Of a stretch of DNA of 30,889 nt, positions 1 to 7,522 are shown piece by piece; positions within the stretch are counted from its first letter, which is position 1; every line of letters starts with the position of its first letter. A program made the translations under genes and the position numbers. The notes beneath the pieces are model-generated. The model did no database searches and was not told the origin of the DNA. It saw only the letters and a program-made list of their open reading frames with translations. Source of the DNA: a virus; IMG/VR virus record IMGVR_UViG_3300000116_004747, positions 1 through 30,889 of that record. The stretch is one strand, 5' to 3'.

Positions 1-507
1 GGTAACTGGGCAGATCAAGTTAATGATGCTTCAACTGTTCTTGCATGGAGAAAGAAGAACCGCATTAATGAGTCCGTTGAACTCGACGAAGCAACTCTTA
101 AATTTGATTCTGGTATGAGTGGTAAGTCCGGTGAGTTTATTAGATTCATCACCAACAACAAACTAGGACAGGCAAAAAAAGTTAAAGGTAAATTTGGTTC
201 CGGTACGGTAGAAGTTACACCGTTCAAAGAAAGTAGTACTGGAAGAATTAAAAAAGCGGCATCTAAGTATGGTATGATTGGCGAATCAAATCTTAAGGCA
301 ATTACAGAATCAGCAAGTACCAAAATGCCGATTGACATAGATATAGATAATCAAATTATCCATGTAACACCAGATATTGCAAGTAATTTAATTAACCTTC
401 ATGATGAACTAAATGAATCTAATCAGAAAGACATGATTGACATGTTAGAATCCGATAAAAGTTCATTCCTAAAATTAGTCAAATTTGCTCAGAGGAGACA
501 ACAATGA
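1..507 (+). CDS. Partial unknown protein upstream of the prohead-core genes (5' end outside window)
   Basis: The reading frame is open from base 1 with no start codon needed, so the gene begins upstream; 168 residues are visible. The first internal ATG is at 115, but the frame continues upstream of it with normal codons, including the stretch INESVELDEA. No domain is recognised. The visible part is mostly polar, with a basic middle (KKVKGKFGSGT, RIKKAASKYG) and an acidic helical end (NESNQKDMIDMLESDKS). Its stop overlaps the start of the next gene (ATGA at 504-507), which suggests translational coupling with the prohead-core genes. Its position just upstream of gp21 corresponds to the gp20-gp67-gp68 area of T4, so a virion or prohead role is inferred from position only. 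Confidence 0.75.
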   Translation, partial: GNWADQVNDASTVLAWRKKNRINESVELDEATLKFDSGMSGKSGEFIRFITNNKLGQAKKVKGKFGSGTVEVTPFKESSTGRIKKAASKYGMIGESNLKAITESASTKMPIDIDIDNQIIHVTPDIASNLINLHDELNESNQKDMIDMLESDKSSFLKLVKFAQRRQQ

Positions 508-902
508 ATAATAGAGTTAACAGAATTTTCGACAGCATCCTTCAAGGTAACCTAGTAGAAACCAAAGAAGAACTAGAATCTGTCCTTTACAGTAAAATGA
601 ATATGTTCATTGAGGGCAAGAAAAAAGTTCTTTATAGCGAACTAGATGCTGTTGGCAAAGAAGACGACGATGTAGATAACGACGGAGACGTTGATGACTC
701 TGATAAGTATCTTAAGAATCGTCGTAAAAAAGTCAAGAACGCCATGAAAGAAAACAAAGATGAATTTAAACCACACATGATGTATGATCCTAAGAGTGGT
801 AAAGGCTATAAAGCAAACACATACGAAGATCATGTTCGAATGGATAAAATGGGTTATGTTCATGATCAACCAAAAAAGATTAACTCCAGTTACAAGTATT
901 GA
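504..902 (+). CDS. Prohead-core-like protein with an EF-hand-type acidic loop
   Basis: 132 residues, lying two genes before the prohead protease, where T4 has the small prohead core proteins gp67/gp68; that role is inferred from position. The N-terminal half (MNNRVNRIFDSILQGNLVETKEELESVLYSKM) looks helical. Residues about 57-68 read DVDNDGDVDDSD, which fits the EF-hand/dockerin calcium loop DxDxDGxxxxxD. A basic helix (KYLKNRRKKVKNAMKE) follows. The C-terminal part (YDPKSGKGYKANTYEDHVRMDKMGY) is basic and rich in Tyr. The start overlaps the upstream stop (ATGA). Whether the loop binds calcium cannot be told from sequence. It is not clearly homologous to T4 gp67 or gp68 by eye. Confidence 0.8.
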   Translation: MNNRVNRIFDSILQGNLVETKEELESVLYSKMNMFIEGKKKVLYSELDAVGKEDDDVDNDGDVDDSDKYLKNRRKKVKNAMKENKDEFKPHMMYDPKSGKGYKANTYEDHVRMDKMGYVHDQPKKINSSYKY

Positions 903-910
903 GGTTATAA

Positions 911-1600
911 ATGAATCTATTCGAAAAATACAACCTAATATCTGAACAAGGTCCACCTCCCGGTGGTAACCCAATGGCAGCAATGATGGGTATGATGGGT
1001 GGTGGACAACAAGGTCCTCCCCCTTCAACAGAGGATCAACTTTTTGAGAGAGTTCGCAATTACCCCAAGATTAATCTTATAATTCAGTCACTTCAACAGA
1101 AGGGTGTTTCAGACTCTAGAATTCTTGATGAAATCTATAAAAAGTTTAAACCCGAATTTGTATACTTCGCAAAAGAAATAATCCAACAAGCAAACAAACC
1201 TAAACCACCGGCTGGACCTGGTGGTCCCGGTGGTATGCCTGGTATGCCTGGTGGTATGCCTGGTGGTGCAGGTCCGGTTGCTGAACAGTTTGGTGGTCTT
1301 AATAACCGAATCCATCCGTTCCACGAAGACTTCCTCGATCAAATCAAGGGACTGATCCGCAACGCAGATGGCACCGTTGATTTTGACTCAGACTTCGTGC
1401 CTTCGAAGAGGGTTCCTAAGAGGGTTCCTCCACTAGCGCCTCGTGCGCCGATTCACAACAATTACGGAACCGGCTCAACAACCAATCAAGTTGATCCTCT
1501 GCGTAGATTCGATAAAGGTGACACCACACCGACGGAGATAAGGCGACTTATCAGACAAAAAAACAGAGAACGACTGGCAAATATTAGAAAAAATAGGTAA
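911..1600 (+). CDS. Gly/Pro/Met-rich protein of the prohead gene cluster, function unknown
   Basis: 229 residues, beginning 8 bases after the previous stop and ending 4 bases before the protease gene. The N-terminus (MNLFEKYNLISEQ) is followed by low-complexity segments rich in Gly, Pro and Met (PPPGGNPMAAMMGMMGGG, about 16-33; GGMPGMPGGMPGG, about 107-119). These surround a compact helical segment of about 45 residues (QLFERVRNYPKINLIIQSL and onward). The C-terminus is basic (EIRRLIRQKNRERLANIRKNR), as expected for something that packs against acidic core or DNA. No family is recognised. Position suggests a prohead core or internal head component, but this is inference. Confidence 0.8.
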   Translation: MNLFEKYNLISEQGPPPGGNPMAAMMGMMGGGQQGPPPSTEDQLFERVRNYPKINLIIQSLQQKGVSDSRILDEIYKKFKPEFVYFAKEIIQQANKPKPPAGPGGPGGMPGMPGGMPGGAGPVAEQFGGLNNRIHPFHEDFLDQIKGLIRNADGTVDFDSDFVPSKRVPKRVPPLAPRAPIHNNYGTGSTTNQVDPLRRFDKGDTTPTEIRRLIRQKNRERLANIRKNR

Positions 1601-1604
1601 TCAA

Positions 1605-2249
1605 ATGAAACTAATCACAGAAACAACTGAAGATATCAAACTCATCAAAGAAGATGTAGCAGGTGGAAACCCAAACTACTACATCAGTGGTGTTTTTATG
1701 CAAGCCGAACAGAAGAATAGAAACGGTCGCATTTACCCCAAGAAGACTTTGATGAAGGAAGTTAATAACTACAACGAAACCTTTGTGAATGGTAAAAGAG
1801 CATTCGGTGAACTCGGACACCCAGAAGGTCCAACCGTAAACCTAGAACGAGTATCTCATATCATCACTGATCTTCACACAGAGAACAATGACGTAATGGG
1901 TAAAGCCAAAATTATGGATACTCCTATGGGTAAGATTGTAAAGAATCTACTGGACGAAGGCGCCCAACTGGGTGTGTCTTCCCGTGGTATGGGGAGTCTT
2001 GAAGAAAAGAATGGTTCTAAGTACGTCGGTGATGACTTTATGCTTGCTGCTGTTGATATTGTTGCTGATCCTTCCGCACCCAATGCTTTCGTAGACGGCA
2101 TCATGGAAGGTAAGGAATGGATCTGGGACAACGGAACCATCAAAGAATCTAGCATAAACAACTACAAAAACCTAATAGAAAAGGCATCTCAACGAACGAT
2201 AGATGATGTATCTACATACTGTTTTGCCGATTTCTTATCCAAATTATAA
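1605..2249 (+). CDS. 21: Prohead core protease, gp21-like
   Basis: 214 residues, matching the usual size of T4 gp21. This serine protease matures the T4-type prohead by cleaving scaffold, core and capsid proteins, then itself. The sequence shows the family landmarks: QNRNGRIYP-like start (QKNRNGRIYPKKTL, about 37-50), ELGHPEGP with the presumed catalytic His72, the Ser motif LGVSSRGMGSL (Ser125/126), and DIVADPSAPNAFV (about 151-163) near the end of the catalytic domain. It lies immediately upstream of scaffold and capsid genes, as in T4. The conserved motifs and neighbourhood make the assignment strong. Confidence 0.95.
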   Translation: MKLITETTEDIKLIKEDVAGGNPNYYISGVFMQAEQKNRNGRIYPKKTLMKEVNNYNETFVNGKRAFGELGHPEGPTVNLERVSHIITDLHTENNDVMGKAKIMDTPMGKIVKNLLDEGAQLGVSSRGMGSLEEKNGSKYVGDDFMLAAVDIVADPSAPNAFVDGIMEGKEWIWDNGTIKESSINNYKNLIEKASQRTIDDVSTYCFADFLSKL

Positions 2250-2254
2250 AAAAC

Positions 2255-2262
2255 TATAAATA
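2255..2262 (+). promoter_or_regulatory. T4-type late promoter box upstream of gene 22
   Basis: The exact octamer TATAAATA, preceded by C, lies in the short gap between genes 21 and 22, about 30 bases before the gene 22 start. This is the consensus recognised by the T4-type late sigma factor gp55, which this phage encodes. A good ribosome site (AAGGAGAAT) follows at about 2280-2288. Intergenic placement before a late gene supports it, though the octamer alone could occur by chance in AT-rich DNA. Confidence 0.7.
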
Positions 2263-2293
2263 AACTAAGTACTTAAACCAAGGAGAATCTCCA

Positions 2294-3445
2294 ATGAACA
2301 GTGTAATCAATTCTGCTCGAAACCTCGTAGAGCGAGCAAACAACGAAGAAACCGCAAGATCTGGACAAAGAGTCCAGTCGGTTATCTCAGAACTAACCAA
2401 CATGGGTGTATCACAAGACTATATCTCTGGTGTCCTCCAGAGACTTGCTCAGTTTGATACTGAATCAGATCTATCAGAAGCAATCGGTAGAGAACTTTAC
2501 AAGGCAACTCAGTTTTCCATCATGGAAGACGACGATGAGGATGCAACTGGTAAGGGTTCTGAAGATGCTTCTGGTAAGGGTGCAATCTTTGCTCGTCCTG
2601 TCGCTAAGAAAAGTGCAGAAAGCACTCTTAAAGGCAAGAAAGCAAAGAAGGAAAAGGAACTACAAGCCAGTTACAACAAGATGGAACATCTTGAAGCACT
2701 CTTCTCTGGTGAAAACCTAACTTCTTCGTTCAAGCAAAAGGCCGCTTCTATCTTCGAAGCAGCAGTAAATGCTAGAGTCGAAGAAATTCAAGCAGAACTC
2801 GTTCGTCAGTCAAGAGACGTTTTTGTCGAAGAAGTTACATCTGCAAAATCAGACATGGCTGATAAACTCGATGACTACATGAACTATGTCGTTTCTGAGT
2901 GGATGGACGAAAATGAACTCGCAATTGATTCTGGTATTCAGAACGAAGTCACCGAGTCATTCATGAACGGTCTTCGAGATCTTTTCGAAAACCACTACAT
3001 CGAAGTACCACAAGGTAAGGTTGATTTGGTTGATGCTCTCACTCATAAGGTAGATACCCTCACCGGAAAACTCAACCATAGCATTCAGGAAAACGTGAAA
3101 CTAAGCAATGCAAAGACTGTATCAAACTGTGATGTAATCTTTGAAGCCGCTTGTCACGGACTCGCTGCTACTGAAGTTGAAAAGTTCAAGTCACTCGCTA
3201 GAGGCATTGAATATAGAACAGAAGACGAGTTTTCATCTAAACTTGCTACCATTAAGGAAAGTTACTTCAACAGTGCTGCAAGAGGTGTTACTCCCCTTCT
3301 AACTGAAACCGTTGAAGATTATACTCTCCCTGCGACCGCAGTCCCTGTCGCCCCAATTATGGAAGATATGAACCCAACAATGGCAACATACTTCAACAGC
3401 GTTGGACGCCTTGCCGGTGTTGAGTATAACAAAACACAGTCGTAA
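2294..3445 (+). CDS. 22: Prohead scaffold (main core) protein, gp22-like
   Basis: 383 residues, between the protease and major capsid genes, the position of T4 gene 22. The protein is highly charged and mostly helical, as expected for a scaffold. An acidic and Gly/Lys-rich linker (EDDDEDATGKGSEDASGKG, about 76-94) precedes a Lys-rich helix (KSAESTLKGKKAKKEKEL), followed by long Glu/Lys-rich coiled-coil-like stretches. It is longer than T4 gp22 (about 270 residues). The family builds the internal core around which gp23 assembles and is then degraded by gp21. A strong Shine-Dalgarno (AAGGAGAAT) precedes the ATG. Assignment rests mainly on position and composition. Confidence 0.88.
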   Translation: MNSVINSARNLVERANNEETARSGQRVQSVISELTNMGVSQDYISGVLQRLAQFDTESDLSEAIGRELYKATQFSIMEDDDEDATGKGSEDASGKGAIFARPVAKKSAESTLKGKKAKKEKELQASYNKMEHLEALFSGENLTSSFKQKAASIFEAAVNARVEEIQAELVRQSRDVFVEEVTSAKSDMADKLDDYMNYVVSEWMDENELAIDSGIQNEVTESFMNGLRDLFENHYIEVPQGKVDLVDALTHKVDTLTGKLNHSIQENVKLSNAKTVSNCDVIFEAACHGLAATEVEKFKSLARGIEYRTEDEFSSKLATIKESYFNSAARGVTPLLTETVEDYTLPATAVPVAPIMEDMNPTMATYFNSVGRLAGVEYNKTQS

Positions 3446-3523
3446 ATTTTCAAATTACTATATAACTAGAACTCATATAACAAGTCTTAACAACAGACAA
3501 AAAGAAATCAAGGAGAATCACCA

Positions 3524-5005
3524 ATGAGTAATCTCGAAACAGCAGCCCAGTTCTTGGGTGAAAAGTGGAAGCCCATCATTGAGCATCCAAGCCTTCCCGA
3601 AATTAAGGATTCGTATAGAAAGAACGTCACAACCGTTCTTCTAGAGAACCAAGAAAAAGCACTTCAAGAACAGGCAAACAACATTGTCGGTGGTGGTATG
3701 TCACCAGCAGTCGGTAGTGAAGGTAACATTAAGGGTTTCGATCCTATTCTTATCTCACTCGTTCGTCGTGCAATGCCCAACCTAATGGCATACGACATCT
3801 GTGGTGTTCAGCCCATGACTGGTCCTACCGGACTTATCTTCGCACTTCGTGCTAAGTACGCTACGCAGGACGGTGCTGAAGCACTCTTCAGCGAACCTGA
3901 CTTCACCTTCTCCGGTTCTACCAGTGCAACTGGTGGTGTTGGTATCACTCACGGTGCTTCCGGTACTGATGGTGATCCAATCGGTTTAGCAGCATACCGC
4001 GATGGTGCAAGTGCAGACGGTTCTGCCGCAGCATACTCCGGTGCTTCCGTGCAGGGTGGTCTTTCGACCAATCTCGCCGAAGTCCTCGGTGCATCCGGTG
4101 CCTTCCCAGAAATGGCGTTTAGCATTGAGCGTACCGCTGTTGAAGCAAAGACTCGCGCCCTCAAGGCAGAGTACACCACTGAACTCGCACAAGACCTCAA
4201 GGCCGTTCACGGACTTGATGCAGAGACTGAACTTGCTAACATTCTTAGCACCGAAGTCCTTGCAGAAATCAACCGCGAAGTCATTCGTACAGTCTACCGA
4301 ATCGCTAAACTTGGCGCCCAGCAGACTGACTTATACTTCAGAGGTGGTTCAACCGCTGCTGGTTCACTCATGGTAGGTACTGGTGCTGGTGCAACCGCTA
4401 TCGCCGCTGTCGGACTCGGTGGTATCTACGACCTCGATAAGGACTCTGATGGACGATGGAGTGCAGAACGCTTCCGTGGCCTTCAGTTCCAGATCGAACG
4501 TGAATGCAACCAGATCGCTAAGGATACTCGTCGCGGTAAGGGTAACTTCGTCATCGTAACTGCTGACGTTGCTTCTGCTCTCGCAATGAGTGGTTTCCTT
4601 CAAATCTCGGGTGCTAAGGGACTCGAAGGTGAAGTTGATGACACTGGTAATACCTTTGTCGGAACCCTCAACGGTAAGGTTAAGGTTTACATTGATCCTT
4701 ACTCAGCCGGTACTAACTACGCTTGCGTTGGTTACAGAGGTACTTCACCATATGACGCTGGACTGTTCTACTGTCCATACGTCCCACTCCAGATGGTTCG
4801 CGCCGTTGGTGAGAACGACTTCCAGCCTCGTATCGGGTTCAAGACTCGTTACGGAATGGTAATGAACCCATTCGCTGGTGGTACTAACGCCTATGCTGAT
4901 CTTGAACCAAGTTCAATCGCAGCAATCCGCAAGAACCAGTACTTCCGTATCTTCCGTATTGACGGACTCCACGGTGGTGCAGTAGGTGCCGCAGGTACTC
5001 CGTAA
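3524..5005 (+). CDS. 23: Major capsid protein precursor, gp23-like
   Basis: 493 residues, close to T4 gp23. Recognisable family segments include FDPILISLVRRAMPNLMAYD (about 73-92), the nearby VQPMTGPTGLIFALRAKY, and the C-terminal region with KTRYGMVMNPF. The first 50 or so residues resemble the propeptide removed by gp21; candidate (L/I)xE cleavage sites are PIIE (residues 17-20) and ALQE (46-49), the latter just before the conserved Gly-rich region. Codon use is visibly biased toward C-ending and highly used codons, as expected for the most abundant virion protein. A strong AAGGAGAAT ribosome site precedes the start, and a hairpin terminator follows. Confidence 0.97.
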   Translation: MSNLETAAQFLGEKWKPIIEHPSLPEIKDSYRKNVTTVLLENQEKALQEQANNIVGGGMSPAVGSEGNIKGFDPILISLVRRAMPNLMAYDICGVQPMTGPTGLIFALRAKYATQDGAEALFSEPDFTFSGSTSATGGVGITHGASGTDGDPIGLAAYRDGASADGSAAAYSGASVQGGLSTNLAEVLGASGAFPEMAFSIERTAVEAKTRALKAEYTTELAQDLKAVHGLDAETELANILSTEVLAEINREVIRTVYRIAKLGAQQTDLYFRGGSTAAGSLMVGTGAGATAIAAVGLGGIYDLDKDSDGRWSAERFRGLQFQIERECNQIAKDTRRGKGNFVIVTADVASALAMSGFLQISGAKGLEGEVDDTGNTFVGTLNGKVKVYIDPYSAGTNYACVGYRGTSPYDAGLFYCPYVPLQMVRAVGENDFQPRIGFKTRYGMVMNPFAGGTNAYADLEPSSIAAIRKNQYFRIFRIDGLHGGAVGAAGTP

Positions 5006-5023
5006 TCTAGACTAGGATAAACG

Positions 5024-5050
5024 GGGAGAGTCCTTCGGGACTCTCCCTTT
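5024..5050 (+). terminator. Intrinsic terminator after gene 23, UUCG tetraloop
   Basis: A perfect 10-bp stem (GGGAGAGTCC at 5024-5033 with GGACTCTCCC at 5038-5047) closes a TTCG tetraloop and is followed by TTT. It begins 18 bases after the capsid stop codon. The short T tract means some readthrough into the next gene is possible; the hairpin could also protect the 3' end of the capsid mRNA. Confidence 0.88.
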
Positions 5051-5081
5051 CCTGGCTTACAATCAACTAAAGGAAACTAAA

Positions 5082-5558
5082 ATGCATAGATTTAACATGG
5101 GTAATGATAACCCAATTCGAAACAGTAAACTTCTTCGTGAAGCATACGAAGCAGGTCGTCGTCAGGCTCTTAATGAGCAAATGGGCGGCGGCATGGGCGG
5201 CATGGGCCGCGGCATGGGCGGTTTGCAGGATTACATGGACACGTCGAACCGTTTTCCCGATGAACTGTTTAGTGGTATGAATCCCACGACCACCGGAAAA
5301 GGTATGGGTGGTAAAGGAGCCATCTCAGCCGAGCCAGGTGCTTGGACAACCACTTGGCCATGGGGTAATGATCCTTACCCCCCTAACGGCTGGCAAGGCC
5401 CTGACGGCTGGCAATGGCAACGAAGGCCCGGGAGCAAGGGCAATAGTGGATGGCAAAGAAGACGTTTCGATCCATTCCCCCCACCCGGACAATGGTCCGA
5501 CTGGCAGCCTCCATCCGGGACTGGGTGGTCTCCAACGTCATGGCCGAAGTATCAATAA
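5082..5558 (+). CDS. Gly/Met- and Trp/Pro-rich protein downstream of the capsid gene, function unknown
   Basis: 158 residues. The N-terminal 30 or so are helical (NSKLLREAYEAGRRQALNEQ). A Gly/Met run (GGGMGGMGRGMGG, about 36-48) follows, then a C-terminal half extraordinarily rich in Trp, Pro and Gly (PNGWQGPDGWQWQRRPG and onward). The start has an AAAGGAAA ribosome site between the gene 23 terminator and the ATG; a second ATG at 5097 is possible. The Gly/Met segment is locally GC-rich compared with the surrounding AT-rich DNA. No domain is recognised. Its place between capsid and tail tube genes, bounded by terminators on both sides, suggests a virion component, possibly head decoration or tail; this is inference. 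Confidence 0.75.
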   Translation: MHRFNMGNDNPIRNSKLLREAYEAGRRQALNEQMGGGMGGMGRGMGGLQDYMDTSNRFPDELFSGMNPTTTGKGMGGKGAISAEPGAWTTTWPWGNDPYPPNGWQGPDGWQWQRRPGSKGNSGWQRRRFDPFPPPGQWSDWQPPSGTGWSPTSWPKYQ

Positions 5559-5590
5559 TCGAAATATAATCAAAACCAATAAAAAAGAAG

Positions 5591-5615
5591 CACTCCTCTC
5601 GGGGAGTGTTTTTTT
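5591..5615 (+). terminator. Intrinsic terminator before the tail tube gene
   Basis: Hairpin CACTCC (5591-5596) / GGAGTG (5603-5608) with a six-base loop, followed by seven T residues (5609-5615). It ends transcription of the Gly/Trp-rich gene. Its last T is also the first base of the late promoter box at 5615-5622. Confidence 0.85.
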
Positions 5616-5622
5616 ATAAATA
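5615..5622 (+). promoter_or_regulatory. T4-type late promoter box upstream of the tail tube gene
   Basis: Exact TATAAATA, starting on the last T of the preceding terminator and lying 17 bases before the ATG at 5640, with the ribosome site AAGGAGAA between. A promoter directly after a terminator is a sensible reset of the late transcript, so this is the most convincing late box in the window. Confidence 0.8.
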
Positions 5623-5639
5623 GAGTAAGGAGAATATAT

Positions 5640-6176
5640 ATGACAACTGAACTTCCAGGTCTGTCTTCCAAAGTCTCACAAGACATCACAGTAAGGCAAC
5701 CTTCAAACACAAACTATATTCAGAACACAGGGTTCTTCTTTAACATTCAGAGACTCCCCTCTGTTCAATTCTTTTGTCAGGAAGTTAATCTACCAGCAAT
5801 CAACTTTGATGCAATCATTCAACCCACTCGTTTCATCAACGTGAAACACCCAGCAGGAAAACTAAACTTTGAAAACCTTGAAGTCACTTTCATTGTAGAC
5901 GAAGATATGGCAAACTGGAGAGAAGTGTTTGAATGGTTGAAGACTATAGTTCCCATCGAAGATGCAGACGATCAGATCGCAGCAGACGATCACTACTGCG
6001 ATGCTACACTCACCCTACTCAACAGTGCAATGAATGAGAACCTCAGAGTTACATTCAAGAACTGCTTTCCTACTGCACTCTCAGGACTTCAGTTCATCAC
6101 CACACCAGGCGAGACTGAACCACAAACCGCAACCATGACTTTGACATTTGACACATACGAAATAGAAAAGGTCTAA
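5640..6176 (+). CDS. 19: Tail tube protein, gp19-like
   Basis: 178 residues, similar in length to T4 gp19 (163). It contains the pattern usual for T4-type tube proteins: an N-terminal region with NTGFFFNIQRLPSVQFFCQE (about 30-49) and LPAINFDAI, then the conserved core LNFENLEVTFIVDEDMANW and the helix WREVFEWLKTI, ending in a beta strand MTLTFDTYEIEKV. Such proteins stack as hexameric rings to form the inner tube of contractile tails. It could also be a related tube-fold protein such as the gp54 baseplate-tube initiator, but the length favours the tube itself. It has its own late promoter and ribosome site. Confidence 0.8.
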   Translation: MTTELPGLSSKVSQDITVRQPSNTNYIQNTGFFFNIQRLPSVQFFCQEVNLPAINFDAIIQPTRFINVKHPAGKLNFENLEVTFIVDEDMANWREVFEWLKTIVPIEDADDQIAADDHYCDATLTLLNSAMNENLRVTFKNCFPTALSGLQFITTPGETEPQTATMTLTFDTYEIEKV

Positions 6177-6177
6177 T

Positions 6178-6528
6178 ATGTCAGAGTACGAAGATTTCGA
6201 TTTCGGGTTCACTACAGTAGATGCCGATGAGGTTGAAGGTGGTGAAGATAAAGTAACCGAGGCGCAGATTGCAAACGAGGTAGCATCCGAAGTGTCTTCT
6301 TCCGTGCTTGAAAAGATTGGCGAACTAGAAGATAAAGTCATGGACATTATGGATTCTATTCAAGTTCAAAAAGAAGAAAAAACAAGCATGGTGGAGATTG
6401 AAGAAATGATTCTTCCTCTTCTCTATAACCTACTAAAGAATCCAGAGAGAGAATATATCTGCTGGCCTAATCGAACAGAAGTGATTCAAAAGCAGATTGA
6501 TAAAATCCTGCAACTTACTAGAAAATAA
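6178..6528 (+). CDS. Small acidic protein between tail tube gene and uvsY, function unknown
   Basis: 116 residues starting two bases after the tail tube stop, so it is probably co-transcribed from the late promoter at 5615. The first 35 residues are strongly acidic (SEYEDFDFGFTTVDADEVEG). The middle forms a likely amphipathic coiled coil (SSSVLEKIGELEDKVMDIMDSI). The C-terminus (EYICWPNRTEVIQKQIDKIL) resembles small uncharacterised proteins at this location in T4-like marine phages; it is a memory-based impression, not a search result. No enzyme motif is seen. The gene ends exactly where the uvsY promoter begins. Confidence 0.8.
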   Translation: MSEYEDFDFGFTTVDADEVEGGEDKVTEAQIANEVASEVSSSVLEKIGELEDKVMDIMDSIQVQKEEKTSMVEIEEMILPLLYNLLKNPEREYICWPNRTEVIQKQIDKILQLTRK

Positions 6529-6556
6529 TTGACTTCTAGTTTATTTGTGATATACT
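6529..6556 (+). promoter_or_regulatory. Sigma70-type promoter for uvsY (leaderless geometry)
   Basis: TTGACT (6529-6534), a 16-base spacer, and TATACT (6551-6556) with a TG extension at 6548-6549. Only six bases separate the -10 box from the ATG at 6563, so the A of ATG falls at the expected +1. No Shine-Dalgarno is present. The same spacing occurs before gene 55 and before the gene at 16446. Confidence 0.85.
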
Positions 6557-6562
6557 TAGTAC

Positions 6563-6997
6563 ATGGATATAAGCAACATTAAACAATTAGTGGCAGAAGA
6601 TATGCCTATCGACGATACCGAACTTGATATCGAATCGATGGCTATTCCTCAACTTCACAGCAAGTACCTCAACATCTATATGGACGAGAAACTTCTCCTC
6701 CAGAAAATCAACAGCGACTACTATAGGCTGAAGAAGATGAAGTGGGAATACTATACAGGGAAACTAGATCAGGATCAACTTGATGAATATGGCTGGGAAC
6801 CATTCCAACTAAAGATTCTCAAGCAAGACATTGATCTGTACATGGACTCTGACGAGGATCTACAGAAACTCATTAATAAGCAAACATACCAGAAAGAAAA
6901 AATTAACTATCTGGATGCCATTCTTAAGTCTGTAAACAACAGACAATGGAATATCAAAGGTGCCATTGAGTGGAGAAAGTTCATCAATGGACAGTGA
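6563..6997 (+). CDS. uvsY: UvsY-like recombination mediator protein
   Basis: 144 residues (T4 UvsY is 137). UvsY loads the recombinase UvsX onto single-stranded DNA covered by gp32. The sequence has the family character: a small, very charged helical protein with LHSKYLNIYMDEKLLLQKI, YYRLKKMKWEYYTGKLD and the C-terminal RQWNIKGAIEWRKFINGQ, which closely recalls the conserved UvsY end. It is placed near uvsW, as in related phages. It has a dedicated host-type promoter whose start site would coincide with the initiation codon. Confidence 0.92.
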   Translation: MDISNIKQLVAEDMPIDDTELDIESMAIPQLHSKYLNIYMDEKLLLQKINSDYYRLKKMKWEYYTGKLDQDQLDEYGWEPFQLKILKQDIDLYMDSDEDLQKLINKQTYQKEKINYLDAILKSVNNRQWNIKGAIEWRKFINGQ

Positions 6998-7514
6998 GGT
7001 ATCCTCATTATTAGAGAATGACACTATGTGTCGTATCTACCTGAGACATGCTTATCAGTATGCACAAGCATATAGCAAAGATCCGTCTACTCAACTCGGA
7101 GCAATACTTGTTCAGAAGGGCTCAGGAGTCATAGGATGGGGCGTGAACGCTTTGCCCAGTGGTATTTCCGATTCGGTGGACAAGTGGACTCCCCCACAGA
7201 AATACCAGTATATTGAACATGCAGAACGGAATGTAATATACAAATGTGCTGAACGGGGTATCTGTACAACGGGACTTGTGATGTATTGTCCTTGGTTTGC
7301 ATGTACCGATTGTGCAAGAGCCATCATACAATCAAAGATATCAGCAGTCGTTGGACATAAGCAGATGTATGATCTCGTCAACGAGAGATGGAGCGAATCT
7401 ATCAAAGTTGGTATGGAGATGATTAAAGAGGCGGGAATACAGATAAAACTGTGGGACGGAAAAATAGGCAATAATATATCCGTTCGAGTAAATAAAAAGG
7501 ATTTTAGTCCATAA
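6987..7514 (+). CDS. cd: Deoxycytidylate (dCMP) deaminase
   Basis: 175 residues from ATG 6987, which has GGAGA at 6972-6976 as ribosome site and overlaps the uvsY end by 11 bases; a frame extension to GTG 6960 is less likely. The zinc deaminase signature is complete: IEHAERNVIY (His78, Glu80) and CPWFACTDCARAII (Cys106, Cys109). The substrate region at 25-60 (YSKDPSTQLGAILV, GWGVNALPSG) is typical of dCMP deaminases, which make dUMP for thymidylate synthesis. T4 cd is of similar size. Its insertion next to uvsY places nucleotide supply among recombination genes. Confidence 0.92.
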   Translation: MDSEVSSLLENDTMCRIYLRHAYQYAQAYSKDPSTQLGAILVQKGSGVIGWGVNALPSGISDSVDKWTPPQKYQYIEHAERNVIYKCAERGICTTGLVMYCPWFACTDCARAIIQSKISAVVGHKQMYDLVNERWSESIKVGMEMIKEAGIQIKLWDGKIGNNISVRVNKKDFSP

Positions 7515-7522
7515 ATATTGTA

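Noticed and set aside
3446-3523. Late promoter before gene 23
   Set aside because: The gap contains CTATATAACTAG, which resembles but does not match TATAAATA. I could not support a promoter call, and transcription from the gene 22 box may suffice.
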